From: Planctomycetaceae bacterium
GTDB lineage: Bacteria; Planctomycetota; Planctomycetia; Pirellulales; Pirellulaceae
Direction of reading: 5' to 3'
DNA: 64,000 bases
Assembly (NCBI GenBank): GCA_020638995.1
Contig: JACKHM010000005.1
Coordinates: 558,001-622,000 of the forward strand
A program made the position numbers and the translations under genes. The notes beneath the pieces are model-generated. The model worked only from the letters and a program-made list of their open reading frames with translations. It ran no database searches and was not told the DNA's origin. This document shows, one piece after another, positions 51,088 through 61,900 of the stretch. Position 1 is the stretch's first letter. The number at the start of each line of letters is the position of its first letter.

Positions 51088-52971
51088 CTAGGGCACAGTA
51101 TTGTCAGTTCCCAGTAATTCGTTCAATGCTCGATTGGCGACTCGAACCGTGTACTTGCCACGCTGGTCAAAGTCGTCACGGTAGTCAAGAGCCTCTTTCA
51201 TCGCGGCGAGTGCCGGGCGAGCCATCTCGTCAATTTCGTCGAGTGCGATAATCGCATGCAATCGCTCCCATTGGGCGCCTTGTTCGAGGATCGAAGTTAG
51301 CACGGGCAAAGCCGCCTGAGCCTGATTCATCCGACAGAGCGCACGGGCCGCGGCAACTCTTACAACCGCCGATTCATCTTCGAGCAGTTCATGCATCCGC
51401 GAGACGCACTCCTTCGCTTGTTGCCCTCGATTTCCAATCCCAATGGCTCCCCAGTAACGCACCGCCGCATCCGAGTCGCGGGACGCGGCGAGCAAGTCGC
51501 TTATGGGGGCCTGAGCATCCAAAGACAAAGCGGCTGCGTCGCGCACTCGCGTCATCAAGGTCTCTGCACCAGCCTGCCGCAGAATCGCAAATCGATTACC
51601 GAGATTTGCCTCGCGAACGGCAATCTCCGGCTCCGGGATCAAACCGAGGTCTTTAGTCTCGATGACCCAATTCATGTGCGCATCGCGCAACCGGACCAAA
51701 ACCTCTTGGTGGTCTGGCTCCGTGGCCAGGTTATTCAACTCGTGCGGGTCAGCTTCGCAATCATAAAGTTCTTCGACAGGTTTGTTTGCTGACATGAACA
51801 GTCTTGCAGCTGGGGGTAATGCACCCTCGGCGGCCACGCGACGAATCTCCCGCATTAACCTCCCCTGCTCTGCCGTATTGATGTATTGGTAGTAAGCTTT
51901 GAACGGTTCGTAGTTGCGGATGTATTTGAAACGACGGTCGCGGACAGCGCGGATGATGTCATAGCGTTCGTCCATCCGATCGCGCGCCCCATAAACATAC
52001 TTACGAGCAGGTGACTGTAGGCTACCAAGGAAGGCTTGCCCCTGCATGTGCTCCGGAGCCTGCACTCCTGCCAGACTCAGCGTGCTGGGCCCAAGGTCCA
52101 TCAGCGAGACAAGGCGATCGCTGGTCGTACCTGAAGCGCCAGGTTCCAATTGTTTGTACTTGTCCGGTACACGCACGACCAACGGCACATGTATGCCTGA
52201 ATCGTACAACCAACGCTTGGCACGAGGTAACCCCACGCCGTGATCCGACCAATAGATCACAATCGTGTCTTCGTAAAGTCCATCTTCTTTGAGCTGGTCG
52301 ATGATCTCGCCGACGCGCTGATCCATCGCGGTGACAACATCGTAGTAACGTGCCCAATCAGCTCGCACATCCGGTGTGTCCGGGTAATAAGGCGGCAAGG
52401 TGGTAAGGGACTGAGGATCATGCTTGGCGAGCCCTTTCGTCACTTTAGCGTACTTGCTGTCGCTGGCGATTCCCGATTCGTGACACTCGGTAAAGTTGAA
52501 GACGCTGAAAAACGGCTGGTCTTGGTCAGTACGGTTTCGCCAGTGAGCTTTTCCGCTGGATTCGTCCCACGTCGCTTTGGGATGTTTGAACTGGTAGTCA
52601 GTCTTTGAATTGTTCGTACAGTAGTAGCCCGCCCCACGAAGATAAATCGTGAACGGTTTGACATGCTCCGGCAGCATCGCGGTACTTCGCATGTGTTGCG
52701 TGCCGATCGTTGTTTGGTACATCCCCGTAATGATGCCTGACCGGCAAGGAGCACAGACACCAGCCGTCACGAACGCGTGTGTATATCGCACGCCCTCCGC
52801 AGCCAGTTGATCGATATTCGGAGTCGTCGCGTGTGGATCGCCATAGCAGCCAAGATGCGGGCTGATATCTTCGCAGCTGAGCCAGACGATGTTAGGTCGC
52901 TCGACGGCGAACAAATTAACGCTGGTGCAAGCGGCGATCAGCACAAACATAATCGGAAGGAGTCGATTCAT
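51088..52971 (-). CDS. Secreted sulfatase with C-terminal HEAT-like repeats
   Basis: 627 residues from MNRLLPIMFVLIAACTSVNL. The sulfatase domain has RPNIVWLSCEDISPHL as metal site and CAPCRSGIITG as the modification site (Cys73). The second Cys at the +3 position, where Ser or Thr is usual, still fits the broader CXPXR core. The last ~170 residues contain helical repeats such as VRVAAARALCRMNQAQAALP and LHAIIALDEIDEMARPALA, like HEAT or PBS-lyase repeats. The substrate is a sulfated glycan; the heparan N-sulfatase-like subgroup is possible. Adjacent to the SGNH hydrolase. Confidence 0.9.
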   Translation of the reverse strand: MNRLLPIMFVLIAACTSVNLFAVERPNIVWLSCEDISPHLGCYGDPHATTPNIDQLAAEGVRYTHAFVTAGVCAPCRSGIITGMYQTTIGTQHMRSTAMLPEHVKPFTIYLRGAGYYCTNNSKTDYQFKHPKATWDESSGKAHWRNRTDQDQPFFSVFNFTECHESGIASDSKYAKVTKGLAKHDPQSLTTLPPYYPDTPDVRADWARYYDVVTAMDQRVGEIIDQLKEDGLYEDTIVIYWSDHGVGLPRAKRWLYDSGIHVPLVVRVPDKYKQLEPGASGTTSDRLVSLMDLGPSTLSLAGVQAPEHMQGQAFLGSLQSPARKYVYGARDRMDERYDIIRAVRDRRFKYIRNYEPFKAYYQYINTAEQGRLMREIRRVAAEGALPPAARLFMSANKPVEELYDCEADPHELNNLATEPDHQEVLVRLRDAHMNWVIETKDLGLIPEPEIAVREANLGNRFAILRQAGAETLMTRVRDAAALSLDAQAPISDLLAASRDSDAAVRYWGAIGIGNRGQQAKECVSRMHELLEDESAVVRVAAARALCRMNQAQAALPVLTSILEQGAQWERLHAIIALDEIDEMARPALAAMKEALDYRDDFDQRGKYTVRVANRALNELLGTDNTVP

Positions 52972-53088
52972 CGTGGGTTGCCTATCGATGTTTGTAGTCC
53001 TGCCCTTTCGCGGGCAAAGTCCCAAGGCCTTGCAGTCAGACGGTAATCATGCAACGCCAGCCGAGTTGCTTCTGATCATTACAACTCT

Positions 53089-54603
53089 CTACTTGCCCTT
53101 TTGCTTCTTCTTACCAACATTCGCTTGCTTTCGTTCGGCGCCGATCTCTTTCGCTATCACATCCCATTTCAGTTGCAGGTCGCGAAAGCGATCCGGTTGC
53201 GATTCGGAAAGGTCGTTCAGCTCCGTACGATCGTCGGCGATGTTGTACAACTCCCAGGGGCCATTATTAATGTTGACTAACTTCCAATCACCGACACGCA
53301 AGGCATTGTTCTTGCCATAGAACGTGAACAAAAGTGCGTCGTGTGGTTGTCGGTGATGGCCTGCAAAGATTGGTGCCAAGCTAAGCCCCTGTGCTTTACC
53401 GACGCTTTTGCCGCCGTAGGTATCGGGGTACGCGACGCCGGCCAAGTCTAACCCGGTCGCCATCAAGTCGACTAAGTGAGCGGGTTGGCTGACGATGGTA
53501 CCAGGTGCTTTTATGCCCTTGGCCCAATGCGCGATGAAGGCGGTCGAGATGCCACCTTCGTGTTGATTCTGTTTGTACTCACGAAGTGGCGTGTTACAGG
53601 CATGCGCCCAGCGTTTGTCGTAGGTCCAATACGACTCCGGATCCCAGGGCATCAACTTGTTCTTCAAAGTCTTGGGCTGAGTTCGCTGGAAAGGGCAAGC
53701 GCCGTTATCGCTCAAAAACATAAATAAGGTATTCTCGTAGCGCTCGGTCGCTTTGAGATGTCCAATCAAGCGACCGATGTTCTGGTCCACTCGGTCGATC
53801 ATACCCGCATAGGTCGCCATCAACAGATCTTGTTCGTTCTTTTGCTCGGCAGACATTTCGTCCCAAGCCGGAACATCATCGGGCCGTGGTGAGAGCGGAC
53901 AGTTCGGAGAGACGATTCCGAGATCCTTCATACGAGCGAGGCGGGTCTTGCGCAACTCGTCCCACCCCATCATGTACTTACCGCGATACTTTTCCACCTC
54001 TTCGCGAGGTGCTTGCAACGGATAGTGTGGGGCGTTGTAAGCCAGATACAAAAAGAAGGGTTTGTCGGCATCCGCGCCCTTTAAAAACTCGATGGCGTAA
54101 TCGGTGTCGGCGTCCGTTGTGTAAAAACCCTCGTCCGGTACATCAAATGGTTTATCATCCAGGCGAAATGTGTTGTCGCCTTTGAAAAAATTGCATGCAC
54201 CACTCAAATGCCCAAAGTAGCGGTCAAAGCCACGTTCGACCGGCGTGCTGTTCATGTGCCACTTGCCGCTCATCAACGTCGTATAACCGCCGAGCTTCAT
54301 TCCCTCGGCAATGGTCATACAATTCTCCAGCTTTCCGATTCCGACCGACGGATGGTACTGACCACTAAGTAGCGTCGCCCGTGTCGTCTCGCATTTGGCG
54401 CAGTTATAGAACTGTGTGAATCGCAGACCGCCGGAGGCCAGTTGGTCGAGATTTGGTGTGCTTACCTCGCCACCAAAACAACCCAAATCTGAAAACCCCA
54501 TATCGTCAACGACAATCAGAACAATGTTCGGACGATCATTTGCCTGTAACGTGGGGCTGCTCAGGTAACTCGCAATCAGCACGGCAAGGAAAACTCTCAT
54601 CAT
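53089..54603 (-). CDS. Secreted sulfatase with variant CETTR motif
   Basis: 504 residues. Signal peptide MMRVFLAVLIASYLSSPTLQ, metal motif RPNIVLIVVDDMGFSDLG, then CAKCETTRATLLSG at residues 68-81. The formylglycine position would be Cys71 with Arg75 conserved, but the usual Pro at +2 is Thr. The rest of the sulfatase domain is normal (KWHMNSTPVERGFDRYFGH; YLAYNAPHYPLQAP), and the C-terminus has the Lys-rich tail GAERKQANVGKKKQKGK. Either maturation tolerates Thr here or the enzyme is inactive. A tightly overlapping small gene precedes it. Confidence 0.9.
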   Translation of the reverse strand: MMRVFLAVLIASYLSSPTLQANDRPNIVLIVVDDMGFSDLGCFGGEVSTPNLDQLASGGLRFTQFYNCAKCETTRATLLSGQYHPSVGIGKLENCMTIAEGMKLGGYTTLMSGKWHMNSTPVERGFDRYFGHLSGACNFFKGDNTFRLDDKPFDVPDEGFYTTDADTDYAIEFLKGADADKPFFLYLAYNAPHYPLQAPREEVEKYRGKYMMGWDELRKTRLARMKDLGIVSPNCPLSPRPDDVPAWDEMSAEQKNEQDLLMATYAGMIDRVDQNIGRLIGHLKATERYENTLFMFLSDNGACPFQRTQPKTLKNKLMPWDPESYWTYDKRWAHACNTPLREYKQNQHEGGISTAFIAHWAKGIKAPGTIVSQPAHLVDLMATGLDLAGVAYPDTYGGKSVGKAQGLSLAPIFAGHHRQPHDALLFTFYGKNNALRVGDWKLVNINNGPWELYNIADDRTELNDLSESQPDRFRDLQLKWDVIAKEIGAERKQANVGKKKQKGK

Positions 54604-54932
54604 CGGCGTCGACTCCATAAAATCCAAAACATACAACTCGCAGTATAAACTGTCGGATCGCATCTGTCCTTCCTACAGCACGAACCGCTCATGTTATTCA
54701 CATCAAGTAGTGCGACGAGCACAAATCCTGCGAGCAGGCTAATCCCGATCGTCGTAGGCAGTCCGCGCTGAACAGGTGGAAAGAAGTACAACGCGCGGAA
54801 CATTACGGTCGATGCCGCCAAGGCCCAGAAAAGTCTCCGACGCCAGCCCCAAGGCTCGCGAATCCGGACGAGAAAGAACCACGGTTCCGCCCAAGAGATC
54901 TGCGTCGAAGAGAACCGTTTCACGAATCGCAT
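54600..54932 (-). CDS. Small membrane protein candidate overlapping a sulfatase start
   Basis: 110 residues with two hydrophobic segments (LFWALAASTVMFRALYFF and TIGISLLAGFVLVALL). The C-terminal 30 residues overlap the sulfatase leader. The ATG at 54932 follows GGATGCG-type sequence without a strong site. Hydrophobic distribution is compatible with a real two-helix protein, but it may be spurious. No family recognised. Confidence 0.35.
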   Translation of the reverse strand: MRFVKRFSSTQISWAEPWFFLVRIREPWGWRRRLFWALAASTVMFRALYFFPPVQRGLPTTIGISLLAGFVLVALLDVNNMSGSCCRKDRCDPTVYTASCMFWILWSRRR

Positions 54933-55130
54933 CCCACAAGAACTAAGGATCAGAATGACGGTCGTATTAGAATGGCCCAGCGTTCACCGTACAACGATGT
55001 CGGATCTTCGCGTGGACTTCGTTGAATTTGCAATGCCGCCGCTTGCCACATCAAACAAACGCTTGACCCAGCAACTGGGCCAGCTAAATTGGCTCAAACA
55101 CGACTCGCAACTATCGAAAGGCTGCCTCTA

Positions 55131-58100
55131 ATGAAATCACGTTTGTTTACATCGTTGTTATTCGTCATAGCAACGATATACAACTCCGCGAACGTCACCG
55201 CCGAATCGGCAATCATCTCCAGCGAGTTCATTTACGAGACAGCTCCCTTCCCGCAATGCCACGCCTCGACGATCGTCGAAGCCACGGATGGAACATTGAT
55301 TGCCGCATGGTTTGGTGGTACGCGTGAGAAGAATCCAGACGTGGGAATTTGGGTCGCTCGAAAGTTAAACGGCGCATGGACGGCACCGGCGGAAGTGGCA
55401 ACAGGTGTACAGTCTGCCGACTTGCGTTATCCCTGTTGGAACCCCGTTCTTTTCCAGCCAAAAGACGGTCCCTTGCAACTGTTTTTTAAGGTTGGACCGA
55501 GTCCCAGCGAATGGTGGGGCGAACTGCTGGTCTCGACCGACAGCGGACGAAGCTGGAAAGATCGCACGCGACTGCCAAACAAGGGAATCGGTCCCGTTAA
55601 GAACAAACCCGTTCAAATGCCCGATGGTTCGATTTGGTGTCCGTCGAGTACCGAGCACAATGGATGGCGTGTACATCTTGAGGTCACGCGAGACAACGCA
55701 AAGACATGGACGACGACAGGGTTCTTGAATCCCAAAGAAAACGGTGCGATCCAGCCAAGTTTGCTGACTCATGGCAACGGAAGTTGGCAAATGCTTTGCC
55801 GCAACCAGAATGGTAGCGACGGTCACGTCTGGCAAACGTGGTCTGAGGACGAAGGTAAGACCTGGAGTGAATTCACGTCGACAGGGTTGCCGAATCCCAA
55901 TTCGGGGACGGATGCGGTAACGCTGGGCGATGGTCGGCAATTGCTCGTTTACAACCACACAAATCGCGGCAGCTCGTTTCCATCGAATCGCGAGATGCTA
56001 AACGTCGCCATTAGCAAAGACGGCCACGAGTGGTCGGCAGCATTAGTTCTGGAGCGATCGAAGGGTGAGTACTCGTATCCAGCGGTGATCCAGACAGACG
56101 ATGGACTGGTTCATATTACCTACACCTGGCGGCGACAACGCGTGCGGCACGTTGTGCTCGATCCGAGTAAGCTGCTGGCGAAACCAATCACTGATAGTGT
56201 TTGGCCTGAAGATGTTGAACAACTCGCCGAAGCGAAGGAGACGACATCTAAGAGCGCGATCGCATCCGCCGCAAAGCTTCAGCGACTGACAGTCAATCGC
56301 AAAGACGCAACGAGTTTTCTGGGAGTTGGGCTGTGGGCGTGGCCCCTGCCAATCGATTGGGACCGAGATGGCGACCTCGATTTGGTTGTGTCTTGCCCCG
56401 ATGTGCCTTACCGCGGCATTCACCTGTTCGAGAATCCCGGCGGTGGCAAAATGCCTGTTTTCAAACCCGCGGTCGTGGTTGGCGACCGGCACGCCAATAT
56501 CAGCGTCTCTTACGTCGACGGTGAACCTCGTGTGTTAATCCCGGGACACGAGTTGAAGGGGTTCCGCGACAACAAATTCGAGGACCGGACGGAGATTTAC
56601 AGCAAGACGAACATCCACCCAAACAAGGTCCGGCAGAATCTTTGGCGGTACGTCGACTACGACGGAGACGGTGCGTTGGATGTAATCGTTGGTGTCGGTG
56701 ACTGGACCGATTACGGTTGGGACAACGCCTATGATTCCAATGGCAACTGGACGAACGGACCGTTGCGAGGACTCGTCTATCTTCTCCATAACCGCGGCAC
56801 GACCGAAAAGCCGAGCTACGAAGATCCTGTGCAAGTTCAAGCCGCTGGTAAGCCCATCGACGTCTATGGTATGCCATCCCCAAACTTTGCCGACTTCGAT
56901 GGTGACGGCGACCTCGATCTGCTGTGTGGCGAGTTCATTGATAGCTTCAATTACTTCGAGAATGTAGGAACGAGGAGACGACCGCAATATGCATCGGCTC
57001 GCAAGCTGAAAACGAATGGCGAGCGTTTGACAATGGATTTGCAAATGATTGTCCCCACAGCAGTCGATTGGGACGGCGATGGCGACGTCGATTTGATCGT
57101 AGGAGACGAAGACGGGCGCGTGGCGTTTGTGGAGCATTCGGGCCGAGTTGTCGAAGGCACACCCCAGTTCTTGCCGCCAAAATACTTTCGACAGGAAGCT
57201 CAGTTTGCCAAATTCGGCGCGCTGGTTACTCCGGTGAGCGTCGATTGGGATGATGATGGCGACGAAGACTTAGTGTGCGGCAACTCGGCCGGCTACATTG
57301 CGTTGATCGAGAACCTGGACGGCGGCAATCCGCCAGCCTGGTCGGAACCAAGGTTGCTCGATGCGGATGGCAAGACGATTCGCATTCAGGCCGGTGCGAA
57401 TGGATCGATCCAAGGTCCATGCGAAGCCAAGTGGGGCTACACGACATTGAGCGTTGCCGATTGGGATCACGACGGGCTGCGAGATCTCGTGGTCAATTCG
57501 ATCTGGGGCAAAGTCGTTTGGTATCGAAATACCGGAAAAGTTGGTTCACCACAGCTGGCGGCAGCGGCACCGATCGAAGTGGATTGGCCTGACGGCTCGC
57601 CCCCGCATCCCGCGTGGAACTGGTGGAAACCCACTGGCGACGAACTTAACACACAATGGCGGACGACACCCGTCGTCATTGATCTGGATCTCGACGGGCT
57701 GAACGACCTCGTTATGCTCGACCACGAGGGGTTCCTCTCGTTCTTCCGTCGTTCTCGCGACAGCGACCGATTGAAACTCGCCCCAGGCCAGCGCATCTTC
57801 CAAGATTCGACAGGACAGCCGTTGCGGTTGAATGCCGGAGAGGCTGGTCGAAGCGGACGTCGCAAGTTGTGCTTTGCGGATTGGGATGGCGATGGCCGCC
57901 TCGACCTACTCGTGAATAGCACAAGCATCAATTTGTTGCGCAATGTATCCACAAAGGAAAAACCTTGGTGTTTCCACGACGAGGGCCCCGTGGACGAAAC
58001 ACGACTGGCTGGGCACACCACAAGTCCGACAGTTGTGGATTGGGATCATGATGGGCGAGCTGACTTGGTGATCGGTGCCGAAGACGGCCACTTGTACTAC

Positions 58101-58520
58101 CGACCGAATAATTGGCAAGCGACAGACCGTCGTGAAACCGCCAATCTGATTTTGGATACACGGCACGTCGCCACTGGAGTTCTCGACAATGGCCAACGTG
58201 CATTTGCGAACCGTGACTACGTTTGGTACGACGTGCCAGAGACGCTACGTGGTTGGGAGATTGTTCAAACTCATGGAGGCGAACCGGCGTCGGTGACCGT
58301 GGAAGCAAAGCAAGACACGACAATCTTGATGGCCATGGCCGGCGCGCCACGCTCGACCGAACTTGCTGGTTGGGAGAAAGCCGAAGGCTTATCCTTTGGC
58401 TATACCGACGGCGGCAGAACTCGGCTCAACGTCTATCGGCGTAAGCTTAATTCAGGAACGCGAATCAGCATCCCGCAGGAAACTTGGACCGGCGGAGTTG
58501 TGCTTCTTTCGCAAGAGTAA
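55131..58520 (+). CDS. Exported sialidase-like/FG-GAP chimera
   Basis: 1129 residues from MKSRLFTSLLFVIATIY (AAAGG upstream). After the signal peptide, residues 25-380 form an exo-sialidase-like six-bladed propeller: FRIP-like HASTIVEATDGTLIAAWFGG, Asp-boxes STDSGRSW and WSEDEGKTWSE, and a late VHITYTWRRQRVRHV. The following 700 residues hold at least seven VCBS/FG-GAP calcium repeats (DWDRDGDLDLVV, DYDGDGALDVIV, DFDGDGDLDLLC, DWDGDGDVDLIV, DWDDDGDEDLVC, DWDHDGLRDLVV, DWDGDGRLDLLV). Probably a cell-surface or secreted glycan-degrading or binding protein. No catalytic Asp/Tyr assignment is made. Confidence 0.85.
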   Translation: MKSRLFTSLLFVIATIYNSANVTAESAIISSEFIYETAPFPQCHASTIVEATDGTLIAAWFGGTREKNPDVGIWVARKLNGAWTAPAEVATGVQSADLRYPCWNPVLFQPKDGPLQLFFKVGPSPSEWWGELLVSTDSGRSWKDRTRLPNKGIGPVKNKPVQMPDGSIWCPSSTEHNGWRVHLEVTRDNAKTWTTTGFLNPKENGAIQPSLLTHGNGSWQMLCRNQNGSDGHVWQTWSEDEGKTWSEFTSTGLPNPNSGTDAVTLGDGRQLLVYNHTNRGSSFPSNREMLNVAISKDGHEWSAALVLERSKGEYSYPAVIQTDDGLVHITYTWRRQRVRHVVLDPSKLLAKPITDSVWPEDVEQLAEAKETTSKSAIASAAKLQRLTVNRKDATSFLGVGLWAWPLPIDWDRDGDLDLVVSCPDVPYRGIHLFENPGGGKMPVFKPAVVVGDRHANISVSYVDGEPRVLIPGHELKGFRDNKFEDRTEIYSKTNIHPNKVRQNLWRYVDYDGDGALDVIVGVGDWTDYGWDNAYDSNGNWTNGPLRGLVYLLHNRGTTEKPSYEDPVQVQAAGKPIDVYGMPSPNFADFDGDGDLDLLCGEFIDSFNYFENVGTRRRPQYASARKLKTNGERLTMDLQMIVPTAVDWDGDGDVDLIVGDEDGRVAFVEHSGRVVEGTPQFLPPKYFRQEAQFAKFGALVTPVSVDWDDDGDEDLVCGNSAGYIALIENLDGGNPPAWSEPRLLDADGKTIRIQAGANGSIQGPCEAKWGYTTLSVADWDHDGLRDLVVNSIWGKVVWYRNTGKVGSPQLAAAAPIEVDWPDGSPPHPAWNWWKPTGDELNTQWRTTPVVIDLDLDGLNDLVMLDHEGFLSFFRRSRDSDRLKLAPGQRIFQDSTGQPLRLNAGEAGRSGRRKLCFADWDGDGRLDLLVNSTSINLLRNVSTKEKPWCFHDEGPVDETRLAGHTTSPTVVDWDHDGRADLVIGAEDGHLYYRPNNWQATDRRETANLILDTRHVATGVLDNGQRAFANRDYVWYDVPETLRGWEIVQTHGGEPASVTVEAKQDTTILMAMAGAPRSTELAGWEKAEGLSFGYTDGGRTRLNVYRRKLNSGTRISIPQETWTGGVVLLSQE

Positions 58521-58565
58521 GTTACGAAGTAGATTAGCTCGAAACAAAGTGCTGCGACGGTCCCT

Positions 58566-58931
58566 TTGCGTCCGACGAGCTCCAATCCTCCAAAGGTTAA
58601 TTGTGGATTGGGGATCGGCGTTCCTCGTCCGGCGCATGATAAGCAATATGAGGACATAACGATTTATAGATGCAACGAATGTGATCGTGACTTCACCAAG
58701 TATGAAACGCCCGGTAAATGCCCGGTGTGTGGCGAATGGGAGAAACTGGAGTGCGACTCCTGCGGCTATAAGAGTGGAGCAAAGCCGTTCGTCGATGCCG
58801 GATACAAGTGCCCCAAGTGTGGCCACAAAGTTCGCGTCTCTGGCGCTGAGTTCAATCTGTGGATGATTGTGGCCGTCGTGGCTGCAATCGCCGTTGTGGG
58901 ACTCGGCCTTTGGCTGATCTTCTTGAGCTGA
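58566..58931 (+). CDS. Zinc-ribbon protein with C-terminal membrane segment; start uncertain
   Basis: About 85-121 residues. The core has four CXXC pairs: YRCNECDRDF, GKCPVCGEWE, LECDSCGYKS and YKCPKCGHKV, then one membrane helix (LWMIVAVVAAIAVVGLGLWLI). No ATG exists in frame before the first CXXC. A TTG lies at 58566, and ATT directly before YRCNECD has GAGG 8 bases upstream, so the start may be non-canonical. Such tail-anchored double zinc ribbons resemble rubredoxin-like or FmdB-type domains, whose role is unknown. Confidence 0.6.
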   Translation: MRPTSSNPPKVNCGLGIGVPRPAHDKQYEDITIYRCNECDRDFTKYETPGKCPVCGEWEKLECDSCGYKSGAKPFVDAGYKCPKCGHKVRVSGAEFNLWMIVAVVAAIAVVGLGLWLIFLS

Positions 58932-58970
58932 ACGAGTTACTTTCATGCTCGCCAGCTAGTCTCTCGGGAC

Positions 58971-61900
58971 TCAGCCACCGTCAGCGAAATCGATCTCAAT
59001 CAAGAAGTCGTCCTCTGAGTGGGCAAGACCCGCAAACCATTCGTCACGCGAACGGTGATCGATGTTAGTGCCGACTCGCATCGAGTCTGGAGGCGTTGGC
59101 GTTTCCACGCTCGATGGATCGCTATCCTCGAACGACCCGAGTTCCTTGTAGCCGCTTGTGCCGAGATCCTCGCGAAAGATGTTCGATGCCGTCGTACCAA
59201 CGAGAAAACTGTCGGCGGAACCTTCACCTTCGCTGCTACCGCGATTATTGATGAAGTTAATCACAATCAAAACGTCGAGCGGCGTAACATGCGCGTCGCC
59301 GTTGACATCGAAATAGGGTGGTGGGCTTCCTTCCGGTGGCGGTAGCGGCAATCGACCGGAACTGTCACGGTAACGTGGGTTGTTCAGTTCGTTGATAATG
59401 AGCAACACGTCGAGCGGTACGATGAAGCCGCTGTTGTCGACATCGCGTGGATTGGTTGTGTTCTGCCACACCTTGCCGTCCTCGCCAATGCTCACGAGGA
59501 AAGTTCGCGTAAAGGCCCCGCCATCGGCTTCACGAACGGTCACCGCAACCAATGCCGATCCGGGCTCAGTTGCGATCGGGGCGAGCGTCAATGTTCCCGT
59601 CGTATTCGGGGAAGTGTAGTCAACCGTCGGATCTGGCAGAATATCGTGATTATTGCTCGTCGCGGTAATGGAGAGCACCTCGGTGTTTGCATCACCATCA
59701 GTGATCCCCGAGAGTTCGACATCGTACGACGAGATGCTCGTGTCCAAAATGACCGCCGGGATGCGGTCTATTGTTGGTGGATCATCGACTTGGATCACCG
59801 TAATGACAGCGTTCTCCTGAATCGTGCTGAATGCCGTCGTGCCTCCCGTAATTGTTGTATCGGCGCGTCCTCCAACGACCCCCGTGGACTGGTCCCAAGC
59901 TCGGAATGAGATCGACGCCGTGCCATGAAAGCCAGCGTCCGGAACGAAACGAATTCGCCTTTGTGGAGACAGTAGCAACGCCGACGTCGGCGACGCCGTT
60001 AACGCAGTCCAAGAGCCGGAACCGGTACCGTGCTGCCACGTTCCATTGGAATTATCGACAGCGACAATCGCAATCCCGCCAATAACAGGACCGTCGATGT
60101 CGGTAATAGATCCCGACTGCCCAATCAAGCTGACCGGGTCACCATTCGAGTTTACTTCGTCTTCCTCGATGGCTGTCAGGATATGGTTGGCGCTCGGATC
60201 GAGTATCGGTGCATCGTTCACGCTTTGCACGGTGAGCGTCGCCGTGACGACATTGAAACTAAATGCGTTAGTCCCGCCGTTGGTGGAAGTGTCATGCACC
60301 GTCCCAGCAGTACCAAGGGTTTCGTCCCAAGCTCGAAACCTGAGCGTGGCGGTACCGTTGAAATCGGGGCTGGGGACAAATCGCAGCTTGGCGGTCGACG
60401 TGAGCAGACGTGCGCTCGTAGCGCTGACGACACCCAAATCAACCCAATCGCCGGTCGTTTGATACTGCCAAATTCCATTTCCTGTGCTAGTTCCCACGAT
60501 AGCGATCGACTTCAGAGTTGTCCCATCTGGGTCCGTGATGGAACCATCGCGAACAATCGAACCGACAAAGTCACCGGACGGATCGGTGGTGTCTTCCGGA
60601 ATGGGCGTGAACACAGGCGCAGGCGTCGTGTTAAGCACCGGTGCGTCATTCACCGAGGTCAGCGAAACTGTCGTAGTCGCTGGCGTGCTGGCCGAAGTGC
60701 CATCGTTCACGGTCGCGGTGATAATGCGATCAGTCAATTCCGGAGCATCGGAAGAGTTTCGATACTGAAGCGTTCGAAGTACGGTTTGATAGACCGATGC
60801 CGTAGCAGTTCCTGTCAGAGTCAGCCGGCCCAATGCCGGATTGTACGCGGAGGTCAGTCCCGACGTACCAACCGTCACGCTCAGTGATTCCGCAGCACCG
60901 TTCATCAAGTTCGAAATCGTGACCGTTGCCGACACCAGAGAACCCTCATCGGATGCGGTCAGATCGGCGTCAACAATACTCACTGGCGGTTGGTCTTCGG
61001 CGAAAGTCGCCTGGAAATTGAGGCCAGCGTCGTTGTCGCCATTCAAGTCAAGCTGCGGCGGTGGATTCTCGATTGCGAGAGATGCGGCTCCTTGCGTGTA
61101 AACGCGGAAGGGCTTCCCGTCGTAAGTTACTGGAGCGACCTCCGTCCAACCTGAACCGATGTTGACGGTATCGCCCAGGTCGCGGCGAACGATCAACCGA
61201 TTTGACGTATCGGACAGATTCAAGACTTCGCGGACGTTGCCGATGGTCAGACTATTGTTGCCGCTGCCTGTAATATCAATTTGTTCGATGCCCGTAATTC
61301 GGACGTCGGGTATCGCAGAAAGATCGAGCGAAAGACCTGACGCTTCGATTCGTAGTGTGTCCAGTCCACGACCGCCCACAATTCGGCGAAACGTCAGATC
61401 GGTCACTCCCAAAATATCGTCGCCTTGCCCGCCACGTAGGACGTCGGCGCCACCAGCGCCGTGTAGCAAATCGTCACCTTGGCCGCCGATGATCGCATCG
61501 GCACCGCTAGTTCCCGAAAGCTCGCTGTCGGCTTCTGTGCCCACAATCGGAGCTTTGCCCCGGAAGTCGCGACCAAATAGGACGTACGAACGGCCAGCGG
61601 TTCCTGAGTATGGGTAAAAGGAGGGCGCACCGATCAGAACGTCGTCAAAGCCATCACCGTTTACGTCGCCAGCTGCGGACACCGAATACCCGCTACGATC
61701 AAGAAACCGATCCCCCAGAAGCCGTAACCCTTGATCGTCGGTCAGCGTCGCCAAAGTTAAGCCATTCGCAAACCCTTCAGGACGACCAAAGATCAGGTAC
61801 GATTCTCCAACACCCGAGGAAGTATTGCTGTCGACGTAGGGTGCTCCGATGATCAGATCAGCGAACCCGTCACCATCAACATCGCCAGCGGCACTCACCG

